NCBI GenBank assembly: GCA_016201735.1
Contig: JACQCH010000027.1
Location: forward strand, 1 to 35,229
Direction: 5' to 3'
DNA length: 35,229 bases
Source of the DNA: Candidatus Omnitrophota bacterium
GTDB taxonomy: Bacteria > Omnitrophota > Gorgyraeia > 1-14-0-20-64-10
Both the position numbers and the translations under genes were made by a program. Shown here one piece after another: positions 8,261 to 17,149 of this stretch (its first letter is position 1; each line of letters begins with the position of its first letter). The notes below the pieces were generated by a model. It made no database searches. It was not told the origin of the DNA and saw only the letters and a list, made by a program, of their open reading frames with translations.

Positions 8261-9537
8261 GCGGCCTCTTGGGTGAGCTGGATGCCGGCCAGCTCGCAGC
8301 AAAGCCGGAAGTAAAGTTTTACTGCGACAGCTCGATCAAAACGGAAGGCCGCTTCACGGGCACGGGCTCCCATTTCTTGAGCGAGAGACCGGTTCTTGTA
8401 TAAGATCCGAATTTTATCGGCCAGGTCCTGCGCGTTTCCTGGTTTGGCCAGCAGGCCGCACTGATTTTGCCGGGTGATCCGGGCCACGTCGCATTCCTCA
8501 TCCACCGAGGCGATGTAAGGCCGGCCAGCCGCTAAGATTCCGTACAGCTTGCTTGGCATGATGTAGCCAGACAGCCCGGGTTCGAGAGAAATGACGAAGC
8601 AATCGGCTGCACTGAAAGAATGGGACAAATTCTCTTTTGGCTCATAAGGCAGGAACCGGACATTGGTAAGACCAAGATCATGCACCAACGCTTGAAGGCG
8701 CGATTTTTTGACTCCCTCTCCAATGAAAACAAGGATGAGATCGGGGATGTCTTTAAGCAACGTGATAGATCTTACCAGAGTTTCCAGGCTGTGGCAGATT
8801 CCCATGTTTCCTGAGTGCATGACAACAAAGGAGTTGGCCAGCCCATGTGTCAGCGAGAACGGATTTTTTTTGGAGAACGATAAAATCGCTGAACAGTCCA
8901 CCCAGTTGTGAATGACAACAACTTTTTTGGGGTCAGCCCCTTTCTCTACAATCAACCTCTCACGCATCTTTTCTCCTAAAGCAACGACTCGGTCCGCTTT
9001 TCGGATAAGATAGCGACTGATCCGGTCCAGGGCCCGATAGATCCACTCGTTTCGGAATCCGTCCAAGAGGCGAGCTACTTCGGGGAATACGTCTTGACAG
9101 ACAAAGACGAATCGGGCGCCGCCCCGACGGGAGGCCAGGAGAGCCGCCAAACCGATGATCGGAGGATCTGTCTGGAAGAAGACGACATCCGCCTGCGGAA
9201 TTCTCAGTGCCGTAAGGCAGGCGCTCACAAAGTAACTCATATAATTGATTGCTCGACCTGCAAAACGGTGCGGCTTAAAAACGGTTCCTGAGGTTCGGAA
9301 AACTTGAACTCCTCGGATCGACTCCACTCGAAACGGCGGCCAGAGGCGAAAACCCCATTTTCCCGGGCTCCCTCCCACAAGAGGAGGCCCTGCGACGATA
9401 GAGACTTCGCATCCACAGATACGAACGAGATCTTCCGCCAGTTCCGTCAAAAGCTGTCCTGTTGCCCCGAGGTCAGGGTAATAAGATCGGTTGAAAAAGC
9501 AAACCTTTAAAGGGCGATGCGGTGTTCCCGATACCAT
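8257..9537 (-). CDS. Glycosyltransferase family 4, WbuB/WcaI-like
   Basis: A 426-residue GT4 of the WbuB-like group. The N-terminus CFFNRSYYPDLGATGQLL is typical of it, as is the central VFVCQDVFPEV segment. The donor domain has FVISLEPGLSGYIMPSKLYGILAAGRP, where WbuB-like enzymes carry the same PSKLYGILAAGRP core. Family members transfer fucosamine, fucose or related sugars in O-antigen and colanic acid synthesis. Here the gene directly follows gmd and fcl, so a GDP-fucose donor is a reasonable guess. The ATG at 9537 lies 31 bases inside fcl. Confidence 0.82.
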   Translation of the reverse strand: MVSGTPHRPLKVCFFNRSYYPDLGATGQLLTELAEDLVRICGCEVSIVAGPPLVGGSPGKWGFRLWPPFRVESIRGVQVFRTSGTVFKPHRFAGRAINYMSYFVSACLTALRIPQADVVFFQTDPPIIGLAALLASRRGGARFVFVCQDVFPEVARLLDGFRNEWIYRALDRISRYLIRKADRVVALGEKMRERLIVEKGADPKKVVVIHNWVDCSAILSFSKKNPFSLTHGLANSFVVMHSGNMGICHSLETLVRSITLLKDIPDLILVFIGEGVKKSRLQALVHDLGLTNVRFLPYEPKENLSHSFSAADCFVISLEPGLSGYIMPSKLYGILAAGRPYIASVDEECDVARITRQNQCGLLAKPGNAQDLADKIRILYKNRSLAQEMGARAREAAFRFDRAVAVKLYFRLCCELAGIQLTQEAA

Positions 9538-10448
9538 TGGATGGTACGGCGCAGTCCTTCTTCGAGTTTAACCTTGGCTTGAAACCCAAACCGTTTTTTC
9601 GCTCGGGACGTGTCTACCTTTCGCCTCGGTTGGCCGTTGGGTTTCGTTGTGTCCCAAACAATTTTCCCGGGATACCCGCAGAGTTGAGCGATCATCTCTG
9701 CCAAACTCTTAATGGAAATTTCATGACCCGAACCCACGTTCACCGGCTCGGCCTCGTCATATCGTTCCGCGGCCAGCACAATGGCTTCGGCGGCATCCTC
9801 GACAAAAAGGAACTCTCGGGTGGGGCTTCCATCCCCCCAGCACGTGATCGTTGATTCCTTACAGTCGATCCCATCCAGGCATTTTCGGATCAGCGCCGGG
9901 ATAACGTGAGACGTGTCCAAATCGAAGTGGTCTCCGGGGCCGTGGAGGTTTACCGGCATCACATGAACCGCGTTGAACCCGTACTGTTGCCGGTAAGCTT
10001 GTCCCTGCACCAAGAGCATCTTTTTGGCCAATCCGTAAGGTGCGTTTGTTTCTTCCGGATAACCATTCCAGAGGTCTTCTTCGCGAAACGGGACTGGAGT
10101 GAGTTTTGGATAGGAACAGATCGTCCCCAGGCTGATCAATTTCTCTACCCCCGATCGGCGGGCGTATTCCATCACCAAGAGGCCCATGACGAGATTTTCG
10201 TAGAAGAAACGCCCCGGGTTAGCTCGATTCGCCCCGACACCTCCGACGACCGCAGCCAAGTGAAAGACCATTTGAGGTTTCGTATCCTGATAAAGCCGGC
10301 GGACATGATCTTCTTGTGTTAAATCGTATTCTTGATGGGAAGGAAGAGAGAGCTTTCGAACGCCCCGGTCCCGAAGGGTTTTAACCAAGTGTTGTCCCAA
10401 AAAGCCAGTTCCACCTGTAACAAGTATGTTTTTGTCATGCAACTCCAT
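9507..10448 (-). CDS. fcl: GDP-L-fucose synthase
   Basis: A 313-residue extended short-chain dehydrogenase that converts GDP-4-keto-6-deoxy-D-mannose to GDP-L-fucose by epimerisation at C3/C5 and NADPH reduction at C4. It shows the Rossmann motif TGGTGFLG (11-18), the VFHLAAVVGGVGAN segment that is diagnostic for Fcl/WcaG, the catalytic Cys region GTICSYP (109-114) and the YGLAK pair (138-142). The length is normal. Its ATG overlaps the gmd stop by one base (TGATG), so the two pathway enzymes are translationally coupled. Confidence 0.93.
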   Translation of the reverse strand: MELHDKNILVTGGTGFLGQHLVKTLRDRGVRKLSLPSHQEYDLTQEDHVRRLYQDTKPQMVFHLAAVVGGVGANRANPGRFFYENLVMGLLVMEYARRSGVEKLISLGTICSYPKLTPVPFREEDLWNGYPEETNAPYGLAKKMLLVQGQAYRQQYGFNAVHVMPVNLHGPGDHFDLDTSHVIPALIRKCLDGIDCKESTITCWGDGSPTREFLFVEDAAEAIVLAAERYDEAEPVNVGSGHEISIKSLAEMIAQLCGYPGKIVWDTTKPNGQPRRKVDTSRAKKRFGFQAKVKLEEGLRRTIQWYREHRIAL

Positions 10449-11488
10449 CAGGGTTTCTTGAACCAGTTAAAACGGGCATCGAGAGACGCATCCTGACTGC
10501 GCGCATCGGAGAGTTGAAGCGCTCTCAGCTCAGCGCCGACCATGATCTTGACCAGCTCTTTGAAGGTTACGGTTGCTTGCCATTGGAGGTGCCGTTTGGC
10601 TTCCGAGGGGTCTGCCTGCAACAGAGGGACTTCGGTAGGCCGAAAATAACGCGGATCGATTTCCACATAATTCTGCCACTTCAAATTGACGTGGAGGAAA
10701 GCCTCCTCTAGAAATTCTCGCACCAGATGGGCCACCCCTGTCCCAAACACAAGGTCTCGAGCGGAGTTCTGCTGCAGCATGAGCCACATGCCTTCCACAT
10801 ATTCCGGCGCAAATCCCCAGTCCCGGTGCGCGTCCAAATTCCCAAGGAAAAGTTTCTTCTGCTGCCCGGCCACGATCCTGGCGACGGCGCGGCAAATCTT
10901 CCTGGAGACGAAGGTCTCGCCCCGTCGGGGAGACTCGTGATTGAACATGATGCCGTTGCAGGCAAAGAGCCCATAAGCTTCGCGATAGTTGGATACCATC
11001 CAATGGGCGTAGACCTTCGCGGCCGCATAAGGGCTGCGGGGCTGAAAAGGGGTCTTTTCGTTTTGGGGCGGGGGCGAGCCTCCGAACATTTCGCTGCTCG
11101 ATGCTTGATAGAGGCGACAACGGACACCGCTCTTCCGGATGGCTTCGAGCAAGCGGACAGTCCCCAGCCCCGTTACGTCGCCGGTATAATCAGGCATGTC
11201 GAAACTTACGCGGACATGCGATTGGGCTCCGAGATGGTAGACCTCATCCGGTTGGATCTGATAAAAGAGGTTCGTTAATCGGCTGGAATCGGAAAGGTCT
11301 CCGTAATGTAGAAAAAGGCGGGTGTTGACATCATGCGGGTCTTGGTAAAGGTGGTCAATCCGTTGCGTGTTGAAGGTGCTGGCGCGTCGAATAAGCCCAT
11401 GGACCGCATAGCCTTTAGAAAGAAGCAATTCCGTCAAATAGGAACCATCCTGTCCGGTGATTCCGGTGATGAGCGCGATCTTCGGCAT
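10448..11488 (-). CDS. gmd: GDP-mannose 4,6-dehydratase
   Basis: A 346-residue dehydratase that turns GDP-D-mannose into GDP-4-keto-6-deoxy-D-mannose, the first step to GDP-L-fucose. Visible are the NADP-binding [11 protein letters not shown] (8-18), the RRAST loop, the SSSEMFG catalytic segment (130-136), YAAAK (154-158) and the GDP-binding [15 protein letters not shown] block. The start MPKIALITG is at 11488; the reading that extends 25 residues further has no family support and lies inside the upstream gene. TGATG junctions join it to its neighbours on both sides. The enzymes making GDP-mannose are not in the window. Confidence 0.95.
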   Translation of the reverse strand: MPKIALITGITGQDGSYLTELLLSKGYAVHGLIRRASTFNTQRIDHLYQDPHDVNTRLFLHYGDLSDSSRLTNLFYQIQPDEVYHLGAQSHVRVSFDMPDYTGDVTGLGTVRLLEAIRKSGVRCRLYQASSSEMFGGSPPPQNEKTPFQPRSPYAAAKVYAHWMVSNYREAYGLFACNGIMFNHESPRRGETFVSRKICRAVARIVAGQQKKLFLGNLDAHRDWGFAPEYVEGMWLMLQQNSARDLVFGTGVAHLVREFLEEAFLHVNLKWQNYVEIDPRYFRPTEVPLLQADPSEAKRHLQWQATVTFKELVKIMVGAELRALQLSDARSQDASLDARFNWFKKP

Positions 11489-12645
11489 CAGGTTAGGAGT
11501 ATACCACAGCCCTTTAAGACCGATTGATACACTTCCCAGGTTTTTTGGGCGGTTGTTTCCCATCGAAATTGAGAAGCTCGAGTCAGGCCGCGCGCCCGAA
11601 GCTCCGCCTGCAGGGAAGGATCGTGGAGGAGCTTTTGAACCGCATCCGCGAGATTCTCCGGTTTTTCCGGGTCGACGATAAGCCCCGCGTCACCGACGGT
11701 CTCCGGCAAGGCGCCCCGGTTGGAGACGACAACCGGCACCCCAGAGGCCATCGCTTCCAACGGCGGCAGGCCCATCCCCTCATACCAGGAGGGTTGAAGG
11801 AGAAGATCGGCTGCGTGGTAGAGATCCTTCAGCTTGTCGCGCGAGAGAGCTCCGAGCTCCACGATCCGATCGCTGATGCCGAGTCGCCAAGCCAACCTCT
11901 GCTGTCTCGGTTGGAGGTAGGCACCGGACCGAATCAGCCAGACCGGTTTGCCCTGCTGAACGAGAATCCGAAGACATTGAATTGCTCCCTCAATGTTTTT
12001 ATAAAAGCCCGTATGCCCGACGTGAAGAAGGAGTTTTCCATCGGGAAGCTGGAACGCGGCTCGGGCACGTACCTTCTCTTCTTCACTCGCAGGGGGCTTA
12101 AAGTTCGGATCGATTCCCAGCGGAACCACATGGATTTTGTCTGCTGGGACGTCCAGGTGAGAGATCAGGTCTCGTCGGGTACAGTCGGAGTTAGCTAGGA
12201 TCGCCGCCGACCGGATCAGCCCCCCAACGGCCTGCCGGTAGGAAAGATCAGAAAGCCAAGGGAAAAGAGATTTTCGGCGATCCCGAAAGATCAACGGGAT
12301 CAAATCATGACATGTGAAGACCGTCCGAGCAGAGTCGAGATACTTCATGAGCCAGCCATTTCCATAATCCAAAAAGTGATAGAGGTCCGCCCTGGTTTCT
12401 TTCAACAGTTTCGGATACCGGGCGTATCGGCTCCAATACATCATCGCTCCTCGACCTAAACGCCATCGTCTCAGCCAATGGCCGGAGCGCTCCGTGTTTG
12501 GGGCCAGCAGAGAGATGCGGCATGCGTCTCCTAGGAGCTTCGACAGCGCGCGCTGGAGCTGCTCGCCGTAGTTGAGGATGCTCCATTGCTGATCCCCTGG
12601 ATCGTCACCCAGCAGTAGGATATGGGGCTGGGAGGAGTCAAGCAT
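11488..12645 (-). CDS. Glycosyltransferase family 4 (mannosyltransferase-like)
   Basis: A 385-residue GT4. The N-terminal domain includes [10 protein letters not shown] and a [12 protein letters not shown] segment found in many GDP-mannose-dependent GT4s. The C-terminal domain contains [16 protein letters not shown], the EX7E motif in [18 protein letters not shown], and [17 protein letters not shown], a block common in O-antigen mannosyl- and rhamnosyltransferases. It sits immediately upstream of gmd, which consumes GDP-mannose, so mannose transfer is plausible but not proven. It overlaps the upstream GT4 gene by eight bases. Confidence 0.85.
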   Translation of the reverse strand: MLDSSQPHILLLGDDPGDQQWSILNYGEQLQRALSKLLGDACRISLLAPNTERSGHWLRRWRLGRGAMMYWSRYARYPKLLKETRADLYHFLDYGNGWLMKYLDSARTVFTCHDLIPLIFRDRRKSLFPWLSDLSYRQAVGGLIRSAAILANSDCTRRDLISHLDVPADKIHVVPLGIDPNFKPPASEEEKVRARAAFQLPDGKLLLHVGHTGFYKNIEGAIQCLRILVQQGKPVWLIRSGAYLQPRQQRLAWRLGISDRIVELGALSRDKLKDLYHAADLLLQPSWYEGMGLPPLEAMASGVPVVVSNRGALPETVGDAGLIVDPEKPENLADAVQKLLHDPSLQAELRARGLTRASQFRWETTAQKTWEVYQSVLKGCGILLT

Positions 12646-13837
12646 GGTGAATCTTGGGTCCTTGATTTTGAATGACGGAGAGGTAAAGCTGATGCATGGA
12701 GTCAGCGATTTGTCGGCTGTCGAATTCCGTCGCTGTCAAACGCCGGCCTGATTCCCTCATGGATCGAAGGCTTTGCGGCTGACGAAGAAGATGCTCAATC
12801 GCCGAGGCCCATTCCGAAGGGTCCCTTTCTACCACCAGCCCGGCGCCGCTTTTTTTCACTGAATCGGCCAGCCCGACATGGGGAGAAACCAACACAGGGA
12901 CACCCGCAGACATGGCTTCCAACGCCGCCATTCCGAAATTCTCGTGTTCAGATGGAAGCAGTAGGAGCGTACTGTCCCGAAGGGCGGCCCATTTGTCCTG
13001 TTCGATCAGTTGGCCGGTGAACGTTGCATGGTCCAGCAGGCCGGCCTCACTTAGAATGCGGCGCAACTGGGTTCCCGCCCCTCCCTCCGGCCCGGCGATC
13101 ACGAGATGGACATCGTCGATCCGGCGGGCGACCATCACAAAGGCGTGAGCGAGCAGGTCCAACCTTTTAATTGGATGCAGACGTCCTAAGAAAAGGAGGA
13201 TTCTCCGTTGGCCTACCTCCGGGTGGCGTCCACGAAAATCCCCAGCCGGTCGATCCGGAGTATGATTCATCCGGACACAGCAGGGAATTACAGCCGAAGG
13301 CCGGCGCACTCCGAACAAATAGGCATATTGTTTCTCGAGCGAACTGGTGAAACACAGCGAAGCGGCACCTGCCAGATTTTTTCGTTCTATCCAAAGGCCA
13401 TAGAGCCACTTGAATAGTCGGTGATTTTGAAATCCTGTCGGATCAAGTGCCCCGCAAGGAGAGAGGATGTAAGGGATGTTTTTTCGCCGGCAAATTCTGG
13501 CTGCAATGGTCGTAGGATATTCCCACACTCCATGTAAGTGAAGGAGATCCATTTTGGGGATCTCTTGCCGGAGAACCTTCCCCAATTGAGAGCTGTAAGC
13601 ATATCGGTTTCCAAGAAAACCCCAAGAATGAAGAGGAAAATATTGGAGCTTCACACCCGATCTCTGGAGTTCCTGATCTGGTCCAGTATCAAGTGAAGGG
13701 TCGTAGGCCTGCCGAGTGGCCCAAAGAGTAACATCCACATCGGTACCTGCCAAAGCTCGGCATAGCTCCCGAACACTGACGGATACGCCGCCTTGCTTCA
13801 ACCCCAACGAAGAGACAACATGAAGGACTTTAATCAA
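12638..13837 (-). CDS. Glycosyltransferase family 4
   Basis: A 399-residue GT4. It starts MIKVLHVVSSLGLKQGGVS, with the Gly-rich acceptor loop of the family, and has LHLHGVWEYP followed by YILSPCGALDP, typical of a GT4 subgroup of capsule and exopolysaccharide clusters. The donor domain contains LLFLGRLHPIKRLD and the EX7E motif in SEHENFGMAALEAMSAGVP. The start codon is a TTG (13835-13837) that overlaps the carbamoyltransferase stop as TTGA. It acts on the cytoplasmic face of the inner membrane; the transferred sugar is unknown. Confidence 0.85.
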   Translation of the reverse strand: MIKVLHVVSSLGLKQGGVSVSVRELCRALAGTDVDVTLWATRQAYDPSLDTGPDQELQRSGVKLQYFPLHSWGFLGNRYAYSSQLGKVLRQEIPKMDLLHLHGVWEYPTTIAARICRRKNIPYILSPCGALDPTGFQNHRLFKWLYGLWIERKNLAGAASLCFTSSLEKQYAYLFGVRRPSAVIPCCVRMNHTPDRPAGDFRGRHPEVGQRRILLFLGRLHPIKRLDLLAHAFVMVARRIDDVHLVIAGPEGGAGTQLRRILSEAGLLDHATFTGQLIEQDKWAALRDSTLLLLPSEHENFGMAALEAMSAGVPVLVSPHVGLADSVKKSGAGLVVERDPSEWASAIEHLLRQPQSLRSMRESGRRLTATEFDSRQIADSMHQLYLSVIQNQGPKIHHA

Positions 13838-15573
13838 GAACGGGCCTCTCTCTGGATCCAGAAAGGGCCGAGGGCCAGGCAGTCGATGGCGTTTCGCTGA
13901 AAGCAGGCGATGGCCTCTTCCGGGCGGCAGACAATTGGCTCCTGCTCGTTAAAAGAGGTGTTCAGCAGCATCGGGACGCCAGTCTTAGCCGCGAAGGCGT
14001 TGATCAGCTTCCAATAAAGCGGTTCAACGGTGGGGTCAACGGCCTGCAGGCGCCCGGTTCCATCGGCGTGGACGACCGCCGGAATTTTTTTCTGAAGATC
14101 ACTCCGCACGGGATAGGCAAAGAGCATAAAAGGATCCGGATGTCCTTCCGGGAAATAGTCTCCAACCTTTTCAGTCAGGACCGAAGGGGCGAACGGACGA
14201 AACGACTCTCGCCGTTTGACTCGCTCATTAATCCGGTCCTTCATTTTTGGATCTCTCGGATCCGCCAGGAGACTCCGGTGCCCCAACGCCCGAGGTCCAA
14301 ACTCCATCCGCCCCTGATACCAGCCGATGATTTTTCCTTGGGCCAAAGCCTCCGCGGTGATCTCGCAAAGGGCCTCTGGGTCGAAACGCCGAAATGAAAG
14401 GGCCCCTTTTTCCAATGCTTTCCGGTAGTCCGCCTCGGTTGTTTCGGGTCCCCATGCCGTATGTTTCATGATGAAGGAGCGGGGCTGACGGTAGATCTGA
14501 TGGGCGACGTAGAGAGCCGCTCCCAGCGAAGTACCGGCATCGTGCGCGGCCGGCTGGATGAAGACATCACGGAACGGAGTTTCTCTCCGGATCTTTCCAT
14601 TCAGCACGCAGTTCAAAGCCACCCCGCCGGCGTAACAGAGTCGGGGGGTCCGGTATTTCTCCGAGAGGCGCCGGAGTAAAGAAAGGATCACTTGTTCCAA
14701 CCGTTCTTGTAAAGCTGCCGCAATGTCGGTATGCCGTTTCTCGATGGGAGCCGCAGGATCTCGAGGGGTCCCCAGCAGATTTTCCAGCCGCTCCGTAAAG
14801 AGCCTGTCCAGTGTCGGAGCCCCTGCCGCCCAACTCATCGAGACATCCATCGTCGGGTGCCGATAATACTCCAGCCCAAGCCGATAGCCCCCTTGGGGAG
14901 TCTGGTGAACGAGGGTTTCAAAGGCCCGTCGATAAGGTCCAGGGTTCCCGTAGGCGGCCAGGCCCATCACTTTATATTCGTCTCCCCAACTTTGGAATCC
15001 GAGAAATTGGGTGATGGTGGTGTACAGAACACCCAGTGAGTGAGGGAAAGCAACTTCTCCCTGCAGACAGAGGGAATTTCCTTGTCCGACCCCCCACATT
15101 CCACTTAAGAAATCCCCAAATCCATCCAGGGATAGAAGAACCGCTGTTTCCCATCCGGAAGGATAGAAACTGGAAGCAATGTGGGCCCGGTGGTGCTCTA
15201 CAAAATGGATCGGGGCTCGGATTTGTTCGGGGGTTGCTTCGATGGCTTCTGCTAAGATGGCCTTAAAACTCCGTAGGTTTGTTAAAAGCGCCATTCGATC
15301 TCGGGTCCCCCTCGAGAAGAGGCCCCGACGCAGCGCTTGCCAGCCCTTTACCCAGAGGTGGGCCATGGGATTTCGTGAGATCGCAATAGCGTCCAGATCC
15401 TCGGGGGCCACTTGTCCGGCGGCAAGGCAATACCGGATTGCCTGGATCGGAAAACCGGCCACATGTTTGATCCGGACAAACCGCTCCTCCTCGGCGGCCG
15501 CCACCAGCTGGCCGTCCCGCACGAGGGCGGCGGAGGCCTCCGCGTGATAGGCGTTAATTCCGAGAATTAAGAT
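13834..15573 (-). CDS. Carbamoyltransferase (NodU/CmcH/TobZ family), probable ATC start
   Basis: This enzyme transfers a carbamoyl group from carbamoyl phosphate, via carbamoyl-AMP, to a sugar hydroxyl. The N-terminal Kae1-like domain has GINAYHAEASAALV, AAAEEERF and HHRAHIASSFYPSG. A second part contains SLDGFGD and CYAGGVALNCVLN. The C-terminal YrdC-like part has FGPRALGHRSLLADPRDP and the end block VPMLLNTSFNEQEPIV. Length from the chosen start is 579 residues, normal for the family. No ATG/GTG/TTG exists at the family N-terminus: the ATC at 15573 follows GGGAGG by seven bases and sits four bases before the stop of the upstream methyltransferase gene. The nearest in-frame ATG (15648) adds 25 residues without family support. 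Its role would be carbamoylation of a glycan residue. Confidence 0.85.
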   Translation of the reverse strand: MLILGINAYHAEASAALVRDGQLVAAAEEERFVRIKHVAGFPIQAIRYCLAAGQVAPEDLDAIAISRNPMAHLWVKGWQALRRGLFSRGTRDRMALLTNLRSFKAILAEAIEATPEQIRAPIHFVEHHRAHIASSFYPSGWETAVLLSLDGFGDFLSGMWGVGQGNSLCLQGEVAFPHSLGVLYTTITQFLGFQSWGDEYKVMGLAAYGNPGPYRRAFETLVHQTPQGGYRLGLEYYRHPTMDVSMSWAAGAPTLDRLFTERLENLLGTPRDPAAPIEKRHTDIAAALQERLEQVILSLLRRLSEKYRTPRLCYAGGVALNCVLNGKIRRETPFRDVFIQPAAHDAGTSLGAALYVAHQIYRQPRSFIMKHTAWGPETTEADYRKALEKGALSFRRFDPEALCEITAEALAQGKIIGWYQGRMEFGPRALGHRSLLADPRDPKMKDRINERVKRRESFRPFAPSVLTEKVGDYFPEGHPDPFMLFAYPVRSDLQKKIPAVVHADGTGRLQAVDPTVEPLYWKLINAFAAKTGVPMLLNTSFNEQEPIVCRPEEAIACFQRNAIDCLALGPFWIQREARS

Positions 15574-16292
15574 GTAGAGTCCTCCCGCTGTGCCAGCGCA
15601 AACAATTCGTAGCCCTGTCTTGATAAAAACCAGCGGCCACCCGGCCATTTCTCCATGGCGACGGCTAGTTTCGCGAACCATGCAGGCCATAACGATCGGT
15701 TGGTGAATGGGAGGGTTGCGGCCAGCGGGATGAGGGAATCTCCTCGGATCATCTTGACCGTGAATCCAAGACGTTGGAGTTGACGACACACGGCCTTGGT
15801 TCCAAGAAAAGATTGACGAAGGGCGCCGGAACGGGAACCCCATAAATTCAAGACGATGGACCAGGGGGACCATCGGTTGTTCCAACTCAATAAGAATCTG
15901 CCACCGGGTTTGACCTTGGCGGCGAGCTGGTCGATCGCTCGAGAAGGGTCTGGGACATGCATCAGTACTCCTATGCAGGCCACTGTGTCGAACGCGGCAT
16001 CTTGGAATGGCGGATAGGCAAGATCAGCGACTACCCCCCTCCCATTTTTATCGATCCCATCTTGGACCGCCTTGACCATGCGGATCTCCCGGTCCAATAG
16101 AATCAATGGGGAAGCGGCCTTCATTAGAGGGGTCAGGCGGCCGTACCCGCATCCAGCTTCAAGAAGCTTTCCCATCGAATAAGAATTTAGCATTTCACGT
16201 AGAAGCTCTCGGTCTCGTTGCGCTTTTAATTTTCTGGCTAGATTGGCGGAACAATAAGCTGCCCAGGCTTCCGGCGTCCACTCAGAGATCAT
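15567..16292 (-). CDS. Class I SAM-dependent methyltransferase
   Basis: A 241-residue methyltransferase with SAM motif LLEAGCGYGRLTPLM, an acidic LLDRE after the second strand, motif AYPPFQDAAFDTVACIGVLMHV and the PGGRFLLSWNNRW strand: a complete Methyltransf_11-type core. Unlike the fragment near position 200, all SAM-binding parts are present. The ATG overlaps the GT2 stop as ATGA. Its stop region contains the ribosome binding site and start of the carbamoyltransferase, so the two are coupled. It probably methylates the glycan or its lipid-linked precursor. Confidence 0.82.
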   Translation of the reverse strand: MISEWTPEAWAAYCSANLARKLKAQRDRELLREMLNSYSMGKLLEAGCGYGRLTPLMKAASPLILLDREIRMVKAVQDGIDKNGRGVVADLAYPPFQDAAFDTVACIGVLMHVPDPSRAIDQLAAKVKPGGRFLLSWNNRWSPWSIVLNLWGSRSGALRQSFLGTKAVCRQLQRLGFTVKMIRGDSLIPLAATLPFTNRSLWPAWFAKLAVAMEKWPGGRWFLSRQGYELFALAQREDSTS

Positions 16293-17149
16293 TGGCCGCG
16301 GCCAGCCTCCCGCTCCAGCTCTCCCAGCCGGACATCGATCATCAGGCGCAGCCAGAATCCTTGGAGGAAGTGGAACAATATTCCCTCAGGTCCATCCAGA
16401 ACTCCGAGGCGGAAGACGAAGCGGTAAATAAAATAGAGAAAGGGACGCACGTAAAGAGGCAGCCGATACCAAAGATTTTTCAACCAAAGAACCTGTTGGT
16501 CAGGGGTACCCCAAAGCAGAGGTTTTATTGTCCATGGAATCCGATGGTGTCGGCGATGGTGCTCTTCCTGTGCTTGGAGCTCGATGTAACGCAAATGTTT
16601 CTGCAGCCAAAAGGTAATTTGGTCTTCTTTCCGGTTCTGCTCTAGGATGGGGTATCTTAAACGCCGCGTTTCCCCATCGACATAGAATCGGAAATCCACC
16701 AACTCCTGTTCATCCGACCAGCCACAGCCTCGGCGGAACAACTTCAACAGATACTTCGGCCAGTACCCGCCGTGACGGATCCACTTCCCTCGGAAAATCT
16801 GCTTTCGGGGGAGATAATATCCTTTGATTTCCAGAGAGGATTTGGGCAGCGAAGAGAGGATCTCCTCCTTGAGTTCCGGCGTGACCCGTTGGTCTGCATC
16901 GAGCGCGAGGACCCACTCGCCCGTGATGGGAAGAGTTTTCAACGCCCAGTTCCATTGCTTGGCGTGGGTTTCAAAGGGATGTTGAATGACAGCGGCTCCA
17001 TGGGCCCTTGCGATGGGAAGCGTCCCATCGGAGCTGCCGGAGTCTACGATGAAGACTTCACGACACCACCCCTCTAAAGATTTTAAGCAATGGGGCAGGT
17101 TCAGTTCTTCATCGAGTGTTAGGATGATGGCGGTAATGGAAAGAGTCAT
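16289..17149 (-). CDS. Glycosyltransferase family 2 (WaaE/KdtX-like)
   Basis: A 286-residue GT-A fold enzyme. The N-terminus ITAIILTLDEELNLPHCLKSL and IVDSGSSDGT form the nucleotide-binding part, and WVLALDADQRV supplies the DXD motif. The following segments (KGYYLPRKQIFRGKWIRHGG and the EQELVDF-type block) are shared with WaaE/KdtX-like proteins, often beta-1,4-glucosyltransferases of lipopolysaccharide core. A hydrophobic stretch near residues 230-245 (YVRPFLYFIYRFVF) suggests membrane association. It overlaps the Wzy-like gene by four bases (ATGA). Confidence 0.86.
   Translation of the reverse strand: MTLSITAIILTLDEELNLPHCLKSLEGWCREVFIVDSGSSDGTLPIARAHGAAVIQHPFETHAKQWNWALKTLPITGEWVLALDADQRVTPELKEEILSSLPKSSLEIKGYYLPRKQIFRGKWIRHGGYWPKYLLKLFRRGCGWSDEQELVDFRFYVDGETRRLRYPILEQNRKEDQITFWLQKHLRYIELQAQEEHHRRHHRIPWTIKPLLWGTPDQQVLWLKNLWYRLPLYVRPFLYFIYRFVFRLGVLDGPEGILFHFLQGFWLRLMIDVRLGELEREAGRGQ

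Noticed and set aside
11489-11563. 25-residue N-terminal extension of Gmd
   Set aside because: The start at 11488 is coupled to the previous stop (TGATG) and matches family N-termini; the extension has no similarity.
15574-15885. 104-residue N-terminal extension of the carbamoyltransferase
   Set aside because: It lies inside the methyltransferase gene in another frame, has no family similarity, and its absence of stops is not enough evidence.
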